Source: Mangrovicoccus sp. HB161399
GTDB taxonomy: Bacteria > Pseudomonadota > Alphaproteobacteria > Rhodobacterales > Rhodobacteraceae
Length of the DNA stretch: 35,457 nucleotides
Assembly (NCBI RefSeq): GCF_013184745.1
Contig: NZ_JAATVU010000060.1
Span: 1-35,457, forward strand
Direction of reading: 5' to 3'
In this document: piece after piece, positions 8,102-15,898 of the stretch
How the letters are laid out: each line of letters begins with the position of its first letter
How positions within the stretch are numbered: position 1 is the first letter of the stretch
Program-made: the position numbers and the translations under genes
Notes under the pieces: generated by a model
What the model saw: only the letters and a program-made list of their open reading frames with translations
Databases searched by the model: none
What the model was told of the DNA's origin: nothing

Positions 8102-9063
8102 GCGATATCCGCATCCTGCACGAAACTGACTTGCGTGCGCGCATCGCGCTCGACACCGGGGCCATCGACGTGGTGGAGCGCGCCTTCGCCCGGCTGGCGG
8201 AGGGCGGCGTGGAAATGCCGCCCGTGATGTCGATGCACATGCCCGACGTGAACGGCGAGGTGGACGTGAAGACCGCCTATGTGCCGGGGCTGCCGGGCTT
8301 CGCGGTCAAGATCTCCCCCGGCTTCTTCGACAATCCGGCCAAGGGCCTGCCCTCGACTTCGGGGCTGATGGTGGTGCTGTCCACCGAAACCGGGCGGGTG
8401 AGGGCGGTGCTTCTCGACAACGGCTATCTCACCGACGTGCGCACGGCGGCGGCGGGCGGCGTGGCGGCGCGGCATCTGGCGCGCGGGGACGCCGCCAGGG
8501 CCGCGATCTTCGGTGCCGGCCTGCAGGCGCGGATGCAGCTTCGTGCGCTCTGTCTCGTCCGTCCGATCGCCGAGGCGGTGATCTGGGCGCGCGACCCGGC
8601 CAAGTCCGGCAGGCTCGCTGCAGAGCTGAGCGGCAATGACCTTGCCGTGCGCGCCACGGCGGATCCGGCCGAGGCGGCGGGCTTTGCCGACGTCATCGTC
8701 ACGACGACGCCCGCGACCGAGCCGATCCTGATGGCGGACTGGCTGCGCCCGGGCCAGCATGTCACCGCCATGGGAAGCGACCAGGCCGGGAAGGGCGAGC
8801 TCGATCCCGCTTGCCTTGCCCGCGCGGACCTCTACGTTGCCGACAGGCTGGCCCAGACCCGGAAGATGGGCGAGCTGCGCGCCGCGCTGGCGGCCGGAAC
8901 CATCGCCGATGACGGCAGCCTGCCGGAACTCGGCGAGGTCATCACCGGCCGCCGTCCCGGCCGGACGGCGCCGGAGCAGATCACGATCGCGGATCTGACC
9001 GGCACCGGCGTGCAGGACACCGCGATCGCCACAAGGGCGCTTGCCGCCTTCGACCAGGAATGA
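8098..9063 (+). CDS. eutC: EutC, ornithine cyclodeaminase-family enzyme of hydroxyectoine degradation
   Basis: A 321-residue member of the ornithine cyclodeaminase/mu-crystallin family, NAD(P)H-binding. Visible are the substrate-side VDVKTAYVPG and AVKISPGF segments, the DVRTAAAGGVAARHLAR region, the Rossmann motif FGAGLQARMQL (about residues 139-149) and GSDQAGKGELD near 228. In the hydroxyectoine route it acts with EutB to yield ectoine. Its ATG overlaps the eutB stop (ATGA), so the two are translationally coupled, and eutD starts 4 bp after its stop. Confidence 0.88.
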   Translation: MSDIRILHETDLRARIALDTGAIDVVERAFARLAEGGVEMPPVMSMHMPDVNGEVDVKTAYVPGLPGFAVKISPGFFDNPAKGLPSTSGLMVVLSTETGRVRAVLLDNGYLTDVRTAAAGGVAARHLARGDAARAAIFGAGLQARMQLRALCLVRPIAEAVIWARDPAKSGRLAAELSGNDLAVRATADPAEAAGFADVIVTTTPATEPILMADWLRPGQHVTAMGSDQAGKGELDPACLARADLYVADRLAQTRKMGELRAALAAGTIADDGSLPELGEVITGRRPGRTAPEQITIADLTGTGVQDTAIATRALAAFDQE

Positions 9064-9067
9064 ACCG

Positions 9068-10264
9068 ATGAACAAGCTGCAGAGAACTCCGGAACGCTAC
9101 ACGACCGAGGAATACGAGGCGCGTCTGGTGAAGATCCGCGCGCAGATGGAGAAGGACGGCTTCGACATGCTGATCCTCTCCGACCCGTCCAACATGGCCT
9201 GGGTCGCGGGCTATGGCGGCTGGTCCTTCTACGTGCATCAATGCGTGGTCGTCGGCCCCGACGGCCCGCCCGTCTGGTTCGGCCGCGGCCAGGATGCGCA
9301 GGGCGCCTACCGCACGGTCTGGATGCAGCGCGACCACGTGATCGGCTATCCCGACCATTACGTGCAGTCGACCGAACGCCACCCGATGGAATACCTCTGC
9401 GCCAAGCTCAAGGACAAGGGCTGGGACAAGGGCCATATCGGCGTGGAGATGGACAACTACTGGTATTCGGCGCGGGCGCATGAGCGGCTGGCCAGCGGGC
9501 TGCCGGATGCCACGTTCAAGGACGCGACCGGGTTCATCAACTGGCAGCGTTCGGTGAAGTCCGAGAAGGAGCTCGACTACATGCGTTCCGCCGCGCGGCT
9601 TGTCGAGCGGATGCACCGCCGCATCGCCGAGAAGGTGGAGGTCGGCATCCGCAAATGCGACCTGGTGGCGGAAATCTACGATGCGGGCCTGCGCTACGAC
9701 GACTGGGAGGGCCATGGCGGCGACTATCCGGCAATCGTGCCGCTGCTGCCCTCGGGCCCGGACGCGGCGGCGCCGCACCTGACCTGGGACGACCTGCCGA
9801 TGAAGCCCGACGAGGGGACCTTCTTCGAGATCGCCGGCTGCTACCAGCGCTACCACGTGCCGCTGTCGCGGACGATCTACCTGGGCACGCCGCCGGGCCA
9901 CATCCTCGATGCCGAGCAGGCCGTGCTGGAAGGCATGGAGGCCGGGCTCGAAGCGGCCAAGCCGGGAAACCTCTGCGAGGACATCGCCAAGGGGTTCTTC
10001 GCGGCGCTGGAGCGCCACGGGATCGAGAAGGACAGCCGCTGCGGCTATTCGATCGGCCTGAGCTATCCCCCCGACTGGGGCGAGCGCACGATGTCGCTGC
10101 GCCGCGGCGACAAGACCGTGCTGCAGCCCGGCATGACCTTCCATTTCATGACCGGTCTCTGGATGGAGAACTGGGGCTACGAGACCACCGAGTCGATCGC
10201 CATCACCGAGCACGAGCCCGAGATCTTCTGCAACATCCCCCGGAAGATGCTGATCAAGGACTGA
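9068..10264 (+). CDS. eutD: EutD (DoeA), ectoine hydrolase
   Basis: A 398-residue protein with a creatinase-like N-terminal domain (residues about 1-165) and a pita-bread (M24-type) C-terminal domain. It opens the ectoine ring to N-acetylated diaminobutyrate. Recognised features are SDPSNMAWVAGYGGWSFYVH near residues 38-57, the FINWQRSVKSEKELDYMR junction, FFEIAGCYQRYHVPLSRT around 253-270 and the C-terminal GMTFHFMTGLWMENWGYETT block. AGGAA precedes the ATG. This is the last gene of the cluster in the window: the deacetylase EutE that normally follows is absent, and a convergent gene ends 18 bp away. Confidence 0.92.
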   Translation: MNKLQRTPERYTTEEYEARLVKIRAQMEKDGFDMLILSDPSNMAWVAGYGGWSFYVHQCVVVGPDGPPVWFGRGQDAQGAYRTVWMQRDHVIGYPDHYVQSTERHPMEYLCAKLKDKGWDKGHIGVEMDNYWYSARAHERLASGLPDATFKDATGFINWQRSVKSEKELDYMRSAARLVERMHRRIAEKVEVGIRKCDLVAEIYDAGLRYDDWEGHGGDYPAIVPLLPSGPDAAAPHLTWDDLPMKPDEGTFFEIAGCYQRYHVPLSRTIYLGTPPGHILDAEQAVLEGMEAGLEAAKPGNLCEDIAKGFFAALERHGIEKDSRCGYSIGLSYPPDWGERTMSLRRGDKTVLQPGMTFHFMTGLWMENWGYETTESIAITEHEPEIFCNIPRKMLIKD

Positions 10265-10282
10265 CGGATCCGGGGGCGGCGC

Positions 10283-11044
10283 TCAGCCGTCCCCGCCCGA
10301 CAGCGGCACCAGCGGAATCTGGCGGATCCCGAGATTGGCCGGGATGCCGCCATGGATCAGGTTGCCCGAGAAGGAGAAGTTCACGGTGTCCGCCACCGGA
10401 GCGGTCCCGGCAGTGCGGCGGAAGGTCAGGATGACCGACAGCGTGTCCCCGGGCCCGGCAGCATAGCCGCAATTGCGCGGATTTCCGGCGCCGGAGCAAT
10501 CGGCAAGCCCTCCGGCATCCTCCAGCGAATAGATCGCGCCGGATCCGGCCATTCCGCGGAACGTTTCCGGATCGATGCCCAGGTACTGCCGTCCGTAGAA
10601 CTGCGACAGGCCCAGCGTGACGAAGGCGAGATCTCCGGCGTGGTAGGCTTCGTGCACCACGGCACGGTAGGCGCGCTGGGATTGCACGCCGGGCCCTGTT
10701 CCGCCTTCGGCGGTCAGCAGCGGCGCGACGAAATCGGCGAGGCAGCCCTGGTAGATGCGGAACGCTTCCAGACGCTCGTCCTCGCCGAGCGTCTGTTCGA
10801 AAACCCCGCCGATCTCGCTCTCGGCCCTTGCGCCGCCGAGATCGGCAGAGGCACCGAGCCTGCGCCGGAAGATGCTGACGAAGGCGTTGACCTCTGCCTG
10901 CGCTTCGACGGACTTCCGCGAGACCTGCCCGCCGGAACAGATAAAGAGCGCGCCGCGGAGGTCGTCGACGCTGGGCAGCTGCTGCGCGGCGAGGGCGGCA
11001 GGCGTCAGGATGGCGGCAAGGGCGGCGGGGCTTCCCCGGACCAT
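10283..11044 (-). CDS. Exported protein with an HExxH motif, function unknown
   Basis: A 253-residue protein with an N-terminal signal peptide (short basic start, then Ala/Leu-rich core, cleavage likely after AALAA near residue 20). I do not recognise the family. His131-Glu132-x-x-His135 in AVVHEAYHAGD has the form of a zinc-metallopeptidase HExxH site on a predicted helix. Four cysteines, two of them close together in a late ADCSGAGNPRNCGY segment, could form disulfides in the periplasm. A GAGGAGA ribosome site supports the ATG at 11042-11044, but half of it lies inside a hairpin. The gene converges on eutD. HExxH alone occurs by chance, so a peptidase call is only a suggestion. Confidence 0.7.
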   Translation of the reverse strand: MVRGSPAALAAILTPAALAAQQLPSVDDLRGALFICSGGQVSRKSVEAQAEVNAFVSIFRRRLGASADLGGARAESEIGGVFEQTLGEDERLEAFRIYQGCLADFVAPLLTAEGGTGPGVQSQRAYRAVVHEAYHAGDLAFVTLGLSQFYGRQYLGIDPETFRGMAGSGAIYSLEDAGGLADCSGAGNPRNCGYAAGPGDTLSVILTFRRTAGTAPVADTVNFSFSGNLIHGGIPANLGIRQIPLVPLSGGDG

Positions 11045-11053
11045 GGCAGTTCT

Positions 11054-11071
11054 CCTCGGCTTTTGCCGAGG
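11054..11071 (-). promoter_or_regulatory. Hairpin overlapping the ribosome binding site of the HExxH gene
   Basis: On the minus strand CCTCGGC, loop AAAA and GCCGAGG form a perfect 7-bp stem. Its 3' arm supplies the first bases of the GAGGAGA ribosome site, and the ATG at 11044 follows 9 bases later. Folding would hide part of the site, so translation could depend on temperature, a protein or a small RNA. No T-tract follows, so it is not a terminator. Confidence 0.5.
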
Positions 11072-11163
11072 CTTGCCGGCGGGGACATGGCGGTCAACGG
11101 GCCTGGCGGGCCGATTGCGGGGCAAGGCCGGTTTTCCCGGCCTCCCCGGCGCGCGGCGGCCGT

Positions 11164-11820
11164 TCAGAACTCGACTTCGAGTTCCACCATCTCGTCGGGC
11201 TCGGCCTTGGCGGCCTCTTCCCATTCCTTCATGGGCGCCCAGGCGAAGATCGTGTCGCAATAGGCCTGCAGCTTCGGCTCCAATTCCACCGCATAGGTGC
11301 GGAAGCGGGTGCAGACCGGGGCGAACATCGCATCCGCCACCGAGGGCGCCGCGCCGAAGAGGAACGGGCCGCCATAGGCGTCGAGGCACTCGCTCCAGAT
11401 TTCCTTGACATGGGCGATGTCGGGGCGGGCGCCGGAGAACACCTTGAACTTGGCGTGGCGCGCCTTGATGTTCATCGGCAGTGCCGAGCGCAGGTTGAAG
11501 AAGCCCGAATGCATCTCGCCGGAGATCGCCCGGCAATGCGCGCGCGCCTTGCGGTCGGCAGGGAACATGCCGGCATCGGGGAAGGTGTCGTGCAGGTAGT
11601 TCGCGATCGCGAGCGTGTCCCAGACCTCGACGCCGTCATGCGCCAGCCGCGGCACGCGCACCGTGGGGGAAAGCAGCAGCAGTTCCTGCCGCGTGTCGGG
11701 ATCGTCGATCGAGACCGGCTTCTCCTCGAAATCGAGTCCCGCCAGCTTGCACAGGAGCCAGCCGCGCAGCGACCAGGACGAGTAATTCTTGGAAGAAATG
11801 GTCAAAGTTGCCTGAGCCAT
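11164..11820 (-). CDS. Glutathione S-transferase family protein
   Basis: A 218-residue soluble enzyme with a thioredoxin-like N-terminal domain followed by an all-helical C-terminal domain. The start ISSKNYSSWSLRGWLL carries the candidate catalytic serines near residues 14-15, as in zeta-like and other bacterial GSTs. PTVRVPRL near residue 53 contains the cis-proline of the glutathione site, and DTLAIANYLHD near 68 is the usual glutathione-contact segment. The C-terminal N-capping region is FGAAPSVADAMFAP. It would conjugate or isomerise glutathione adducts; the substrate is unknown. It is divergent from phaZ with 114 bp between starts, so the two may share regulatory DNA. Confidence 0.88.
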   Translation of the reverse strand: MAQATLTISSKNYSSWSLRGWLLCKLAGLDFEEKPVSIDDPDTRQELLLLSPTVRVPRLAHDGVEVWDTLAIANYLHDTFPDAGMFPADRKARAHCRAISGEMHSGFFNLRSALPMNIKARHAKFKVFSGARPDIAHVKEIWSECLDAYGGPFLFGAAPSVADAMFAPVCTRFRTYAVELEPKLQAYCDTIFAWAPMKEWEEAAKAEPDEMVELEVEF

Positions 11821-11861
11821 GGCCGGGTTCCCCGCGTTTCATGCCGCACTGCAAATAATAC

Positions 11862-11916
11862 TGTCGCAGCGCAGCGAAACATGCACTAACTTTTTTCTGG
11901 CAAACATGCTGCGACA
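11862..11916 (+). promoter_or_regulatory. Dyad in the phaZ upstream region, possible operator
   Basis: TGTCGCAGC (11862-11870) and its exact complement GCTGCGACA (11908-11916) flank 37 bp, inside the 114-bp space between GST and phaZ. The octamer AAACATGC occurs twice within it. The region is rich in TGC/GCA, the element bound by PhaR-type regulators of PHA genes in Paracoccus and Rhodobacter. PhaR control is inferred, not shown. Confidence 0.35.
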
Positions 11917-11934
11917 AGGCAGGGGGCAGGCAAG

Positions 11935-13146
11935 ATGCTGTACATGGGTTACCAGTTCCAGGACGACGTGATTGCACCTGTCCGGATGATGGCACGCAAC
12001 ATGCGCCTCGGCGGCACGCCCTGGGGGCAGATGCTGAACGGAGCGGCGCAGTATTTCGACGCGTCCATGGAGATGGTCTCGCGCTTCCATCTCAGCCATT
12101 CGCGGCCGGATTTCGGCATCCACAAGGTGAAGGTCGGCAATTTCGATGCCACCGTGACCGAGGAGGTCGCGCTGTCGCTGCCCTTCGGCCAGATGCTGCA
12201 TTTCCGGAAGGACATCGAGACGCCGCAGCCGCCCGTGCTGGTCGTGGCGCCGCTCTCGGGCCATTTCGCCACCCTGCTGCGCGGCACCGTCGAGGTGCTG
12301 CTGCGCGACCATGACGTCTACATCACCGACTGGGCCAATGCCCGCGACGTGCCGCTGTCGGCGGGAAGCTTCGGGGTGGAAGACTATGTCGAATACCTCA
12401 TCAAGTTCCTCGAACATATCGGCCCCGGCTCCAACATCCTCGCGGTGTGCCAGCCCTGCGTCCAGGCGCTGGCCGCGGTGGCGGTCATGTCAGAGGACAA
12501 CAATCCGGCGACCCCCGTTTCCATGACGCTGATGGCCGGGCCGATCGACGTGCGCGAGAGCCCGACCATGGTCAACGACCTGGCGAACGAGAAGCCGATG
12601 GACTGGTTCGAGACCAACGTCATCGCGCGCGTGCCCTCGCGCTATCCGGGGGCGGGGCGCAAGGTCTATCCTGGCTTCGTCCAGCTCTATTCCTTCATGG
12701 CGATGAACATGGAGCGCCACCAGGACCAGCACAAGAAGCTGTTCGGGCACCTGTCCAAGGGCGAGTTCCGCGAGGCGCAGAAGATCAAGGATTTCTACGA
12801 CGAGTATTTCGCCGTGCTCGACCTGAGCGCGGAATTCTACCTCGAGACGATCGAGCGGATCTTCCAGAAGGCGGAGCTGGCCACCGGCGAATTCACCTAC
12901 AGGGGCCGCAAGGTGAAGCCCTCCGCGATCCGGCGCACGGCGCTGCTGACCGTGGAAGGCGGGCGCGACGACATCTGCGCGCTCGGCCAGACCACGGCGG
13001 CGCACGAGCTGTGCTCCTCGCTGCGCCCGCATCTGAAGCGGCACCACCTGCAGGCCAATGTCGGCCATTACGGCGTGTTCAACGGCCGCCGCTGGGAGAA
13101 CGAGATCTACCCGCAGGTGAAGAACCTGATCCTCGCGATGGAGTGA
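11935..13146 (+). CDS. phaZ: PhaZ, intracellular polyhydroxybutyrate depolymerase
   Basis: A 403-residue cytoplasmic depolymerase of the PhaZa1 type, with no signal peptide, that degrades stored PHB granules. The alpha/beta-hydrolase nucleophile is a cysteine: Cys172 in AVCQPCVQALAAV, matching the VCQPS motif of the Cupriavidus enzyme. The acid and base are expected at the Asp of VEGGRDDI and the His of NVGHYGVFNGRRW near the C-terminus. DITDWANARDVP-type sequence (here YITDWANARDVP) is family-typical. The length is normal. No phaC, phaP or phaR is next to it. The start ATG at 11935 follows an AGGCAAG stretch; an in-frame ATG three codons later is possible. Confidence 0.92.
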   Translation: MLYMGYQFQDDVIAPVRMMARNMRLGGTPWGQMLNGAAQYFDASMEMVSRFHLSHSRPDFGIHKVKVGNFDATVTEEVALSLPFGQMLHFRKDIETPQPPVLVVAPLSGHFATLLRGTVEVLLRDHDVYITDWANARDVPLSAGSFGVEDYVEYLIKFLEHIGPGSNILAVCQPCVQALAAVAVMSEDNNPATPVSMTLMAGPIDVRESPTMVNDLANEKPMDWFETNVIARVPSRYPGAGRKVYPGFVQLYSFMAMNMERHQDQHKKLFGHLSKGEFREAQKIKDFYDEYFAVLDLSAEFYLETIERIFQKAELATGEFTYRGRKVKPSAIRRTALLTVEGGRDDICALGQTTAAHELCSSLRPHLKRHHLQANVGHYGVFNGRRWENEIYPQVKNLILAME

Positions 13147-13171
13147 TCCGGCCGGATCCGTGCCGGGGATG

Positions 13172-14233
13172 TCAGGCCGGCGCGGCCTGCCGGCGCGCCG
13201 CTTCGGCCATCTGGCGGTCGTAGACATGCCACAGGTACAGCCGCACCAATTTTTCCGTGGCACCGGGGAAGCGCCCGGCCAGGCCATGGCCCGCCAGCAG
13301 CCCGTCGAGCCCGGCAAGGTCGATTGCCGAAAGATCCGCCATGTAGGCCTCGAGCTCGTCCCGCGACGGCGGCGCGTCCTGCTCTCCGCTGCCGAAGGCG
13401 AAGCCGAAATGCCCGGCCACGTAGTCCACCTCGCTGGCATCGGCGAGCGCGCCCAGCCAATGCGCCGGGATCGGCGCCGAGGGATAGGTGGCGGCCAGCT
13501 CGCGGGCGAATTCCTGCCGCGCCTGCATCAGCACCTTGTCCCCGCCCGAGAGCGGCATGACCTTGTTGAAATGGTAGAGCAGCTTGGTCGCGGTCTCGCC
13601 GAGGCTCTCGTTCAGGCTGGTGCGGACCAGCCGTCCGGCATCGAGCCCGAGCAGGGCGGCGAAATCCTCCACCACGTCGCCGCCCACCAGCCGGTCGCGG
13701 GAAAACTCCCGGACATCCAGCGCGGTGACGCGCGGATCGCGGCGGAAGGCCTCGACCCGGAGCTTGTAGAGCGGGCTGCAATGCAGCGGCAATTGCGAGA
13801 TTCCCCCGGTGATGCGCTGCTGGAAGGCAGAGCCGGCATAGCCCGCGGGCGAGCGCAGGTAGCAGATCACGCGGATCTTCGGCACGCGCGCAGCCAGGAA
13901 CTCGATCAGTGCAACCTTGTCGGGCGGCGCGAGGATGCTGATGTCCTCGCCGGAGATCAGCAGCCGCCGCCGGTCCTTCCGGGCGAGCTGGGCGTCGAGC
14001 ATGGCGAGATAGGCGGTCCGGCGCTCCTCGATCTGGGCCGGGCCGAAGCCGAAGTTGCGCCAGAAATGGTACTGCAGGCGGCCCGAGGAGAAAGCGGTGT
14101 AGAGCGGTGCGGAATGGTTGGGGAACTGGAGCTGGGCATGCACCGTCTCGCCGTCGTCATAGCCCGCGACGGCGGACTGGATCGAGGTCGTCCCGGTCTT
14201 GTGCATCCCGATATGCAGCAGGACTTCGTCCAT
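13172..14233 (-). CDS. Sulfotransferase-like protein
   Basis: A 353-residue protein that starts with a strand and P-loop, VLLHIGMHKTGTTSIQSA (residues 4-21), the 5'-phosphosulfate-binding loop of PAPS sulfotransferases. A later strand-loop VICYLRSPAGYAGS has the Arg and Ser that contact the 3'-phosphate. The rest is a helical C-terminal region without other recognised domains. In roseobacters such proteins sit near surface-polysaccharide genes, but no such genes are adjacent here, so the acceptor is unknown. AAAAGGG lies 7 bases before the ATG. The gene converges on phaZ with 25 bp between stops. Confidence 0.72.
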   Translation of the reverse strand: MDEVLLHIGMHKTGTTSIQSAVAGYDDGETVHAQLQFPNHSAPLYTAFSSGRLQYHFWRNFGFGPAQIEERRTAYLAMLDAQLARKDRRRLLISGEDISILAPPDKVALIEFLAARVPKIRVICYLRSPAGYAGSAFQQRITGGISQLPLHCSPLYKLRVEAFRRDPRVTALDVREFSRDRLVGGDVVEDFAALLGLDAGRLVRTSLNESLGETATKLLYHFNKVMPLSGGDKVLMQARQEFARELAATYPSAPIPAHWLGALADASEVDYVAGHFGFAFGSGEQDAPPSRDELEAYMADLSAIDLAGLDGLLAGHGLAGRFPGATEKLVRLYLWHVYDRQMAEAARRQAAPA

Positions 14234-15308
14234 GGCGGGCCCTTTTCCGGAAGTCTCTCGGCTGCCGCGGTGGCGCGGCAATCCCCGTTCCATCCTAGCG
14301 GCGCATGCCGCGGGGCAGAAGCCGTCAATTGGGGGAAAATTGCCGCTGCCTTGGCGGCGGCCGCCGACCCGCGGCGGTGCGGATCTGGCCGATTGCGGGG
14401 GCGGCACAGGGCATTGGCGCGCGCCGACAGGGGGCGGCAGAGAAGATGGCGAGGGCATGGACGGAGGCCGGGCTATTCTCCCGGCATCGCCGGCTCCGGC
14501 GGTTGTCTCCGGCGGCTTTTCTGCCCTCGCGGGCGAGCCGCTTGATCGGTGCGTTGTCGGCTGGCGCCCGCTTGACCTTCCTGTCGCGCGGCCGTTGCGG
14601 CCGGACAAGGGCCGCGCACCGGGCGCCGTTCCCTGCCGAGAACCACGGATGGGCGCCGGATGCCGCTCCCATGGCACGGAAGGCTCCATGCGTGCCCAGG
14701 TCGGGCAGCGCATTGCGCCTCCGCTGCATTTCCAGGACCTCGACCTGAGGGCTGCCGCCGGTCCGGTCCGTGCGTGACGGCAACGCGCTGCTGATCCAGC
14801 GCATGCCCCGTCAGGTGCCTCTTCCCAGGACGCGCGTCATTTCCTGCCGATCCGGCGATGCATCTTCGGCGCAGAGAACTCCGGCTCGGCTTCAAGCCTT
14901 CCTGCCCGTCCCCGGAACGGTCAGCGGGCCGTGGCAGCGTTTCCACTGTGCCGCGCCGAAGCGGATGCAACTGCCGCTTCGGCGCGTCGCCGATCTTGCC
15001 AGAGGGAGCATCAGCGGGCTCGGGTCCGGGCCGTCCGGCGTCCCCGGCAGCAAGACCGGCAGATCGATGCGGGCGTGGTCGGCGGCGGAGAAGGCGCGCC
15101 GTTCCGGCCCGGGACGGGAACGGCGCAGACAGGCAAGGGGGGGCGCCGGTCCGCGCGATCGCCTCGCCACGGGCATTTCCGGGAGCCGTTCGAGCGTTGC
15201 ACCGTCTGCGGGGACGGGGATAGTCCTAGCATGGAACTGCCCCAATCCGTTTATCGGCGATCGGGGGGTGTCCCCGGCGAGAGGCGTGCCGATGTCCAGA
15301 TCGCGCAA

Positions 15309-15318
15309 GGGGGGGGGG
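15309..15318 (+). repeat. Homopolymer run of ten G
   Basis: Ten consecutive G residues follow TCGCGCAA inside the gene-poor stretch. Runs this long are prone to slippage. No believable gene reads through it, so a phase-variable switch is not supported. Confidence 0.7.
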
Positions 15319-15871
15319 ATGTTCGGCGGCGCGAGGTTCAAAACGCGTGCCGCCGATGCCGGGATGTTGCCGCCTCGGCGGGGCAGCGAGTGCATCGATG
15401 GATCCGATGCCGGTCCCCGGCGTCCGGGGAGCCGGAGACGGGGCGCTGCAGCAAGTGCGGCGAGGCTGGATGGGCGCGTTCCCCCGAGATTGCGAAGTTG
15501 AAGCGCGTGAGCAGGAATGCCGCACGGATCCCGCCCTTGGGCATCTGCGGGAAATGCACCTCCATCGAGGAGAGGCCGGCCAATGGAGGGAAGTTCCCCA
15601 TAGGCCCGGAAGCCGCTGCCCGGTTGCCCGTGCAATGCTGCGGGGGGATTTGGCAGAGTGCGGCGAAGCCAAGCGCGCATTCCGTGGCGGAGCTCTGCGG
15701 CGCCATCCTCGATTGCGTTGCCGATCCGAGGCATGGCTGCGCCGTCCGTCAGGGAAGGCGCGGAAAAAATGCATCTGGCGTGCCGCGGGCGGCAGGGCCG
15801 GGAGCGCCGCGGCGTCCGGCCCCTCAGCCGGTGCGGAAGTCATCGCCGAACGGATCCCGCCGAAATCGGCA

Positions 15872-15893
15872 GGGGCGGCCCGGAAGCCGCCCC
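15872..15893 (-). terminator. Stem-loop just after pyc, possible terminator
   Basis: GGGGCGGC (15872-15879) and GCCGCCCC (15886-15893) form a perfect 8-bp stem with a 6-base loop, 5 bp beyond the pyc stop. A second small dyad, GCCGA...TCGGC, lies at 15859-15870. There is no U-tract on the pyc strand, so it may act as a 3' stability element or as a terminator needing Rho. Confidence 0.45.
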
Positions 15894-15898
15894 ATGGG

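Larger units (their letters stand above)
14234..15898. other. Long stretch without a convincing gene
   Basis: No frame on either strand over these 1,665 bp gives a recognisable protein. The open frames present are dominated by Arg, Pro, Ser, Gly and Ala, overlap each other and lack good ribosome sites. One plus frame from ATG 15232 has several CxxC pairs (RCSKC and ICGKC) but then runs into the antisense of pyc. A ten-G run lies at 15309-15318. The stretch may be the eroded remains of a mobile or deleted segment, or simply long spacer. Confidence 0.5.

Noticed and set aside
10256-10312. A bidirectional terminator between eutD and the convergent gene
   Set aside because: The GC-rich GGGGGCGG and CCGTCCCCGCCC stretches pair only imperfectly and overlap coding sequence; no T-tracts are present.
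15309-15318. A phase-variation switch at the ten-G run
   Set aside because: No credible coding frame or promoter spans the run, so a change in length would have no evident effect.
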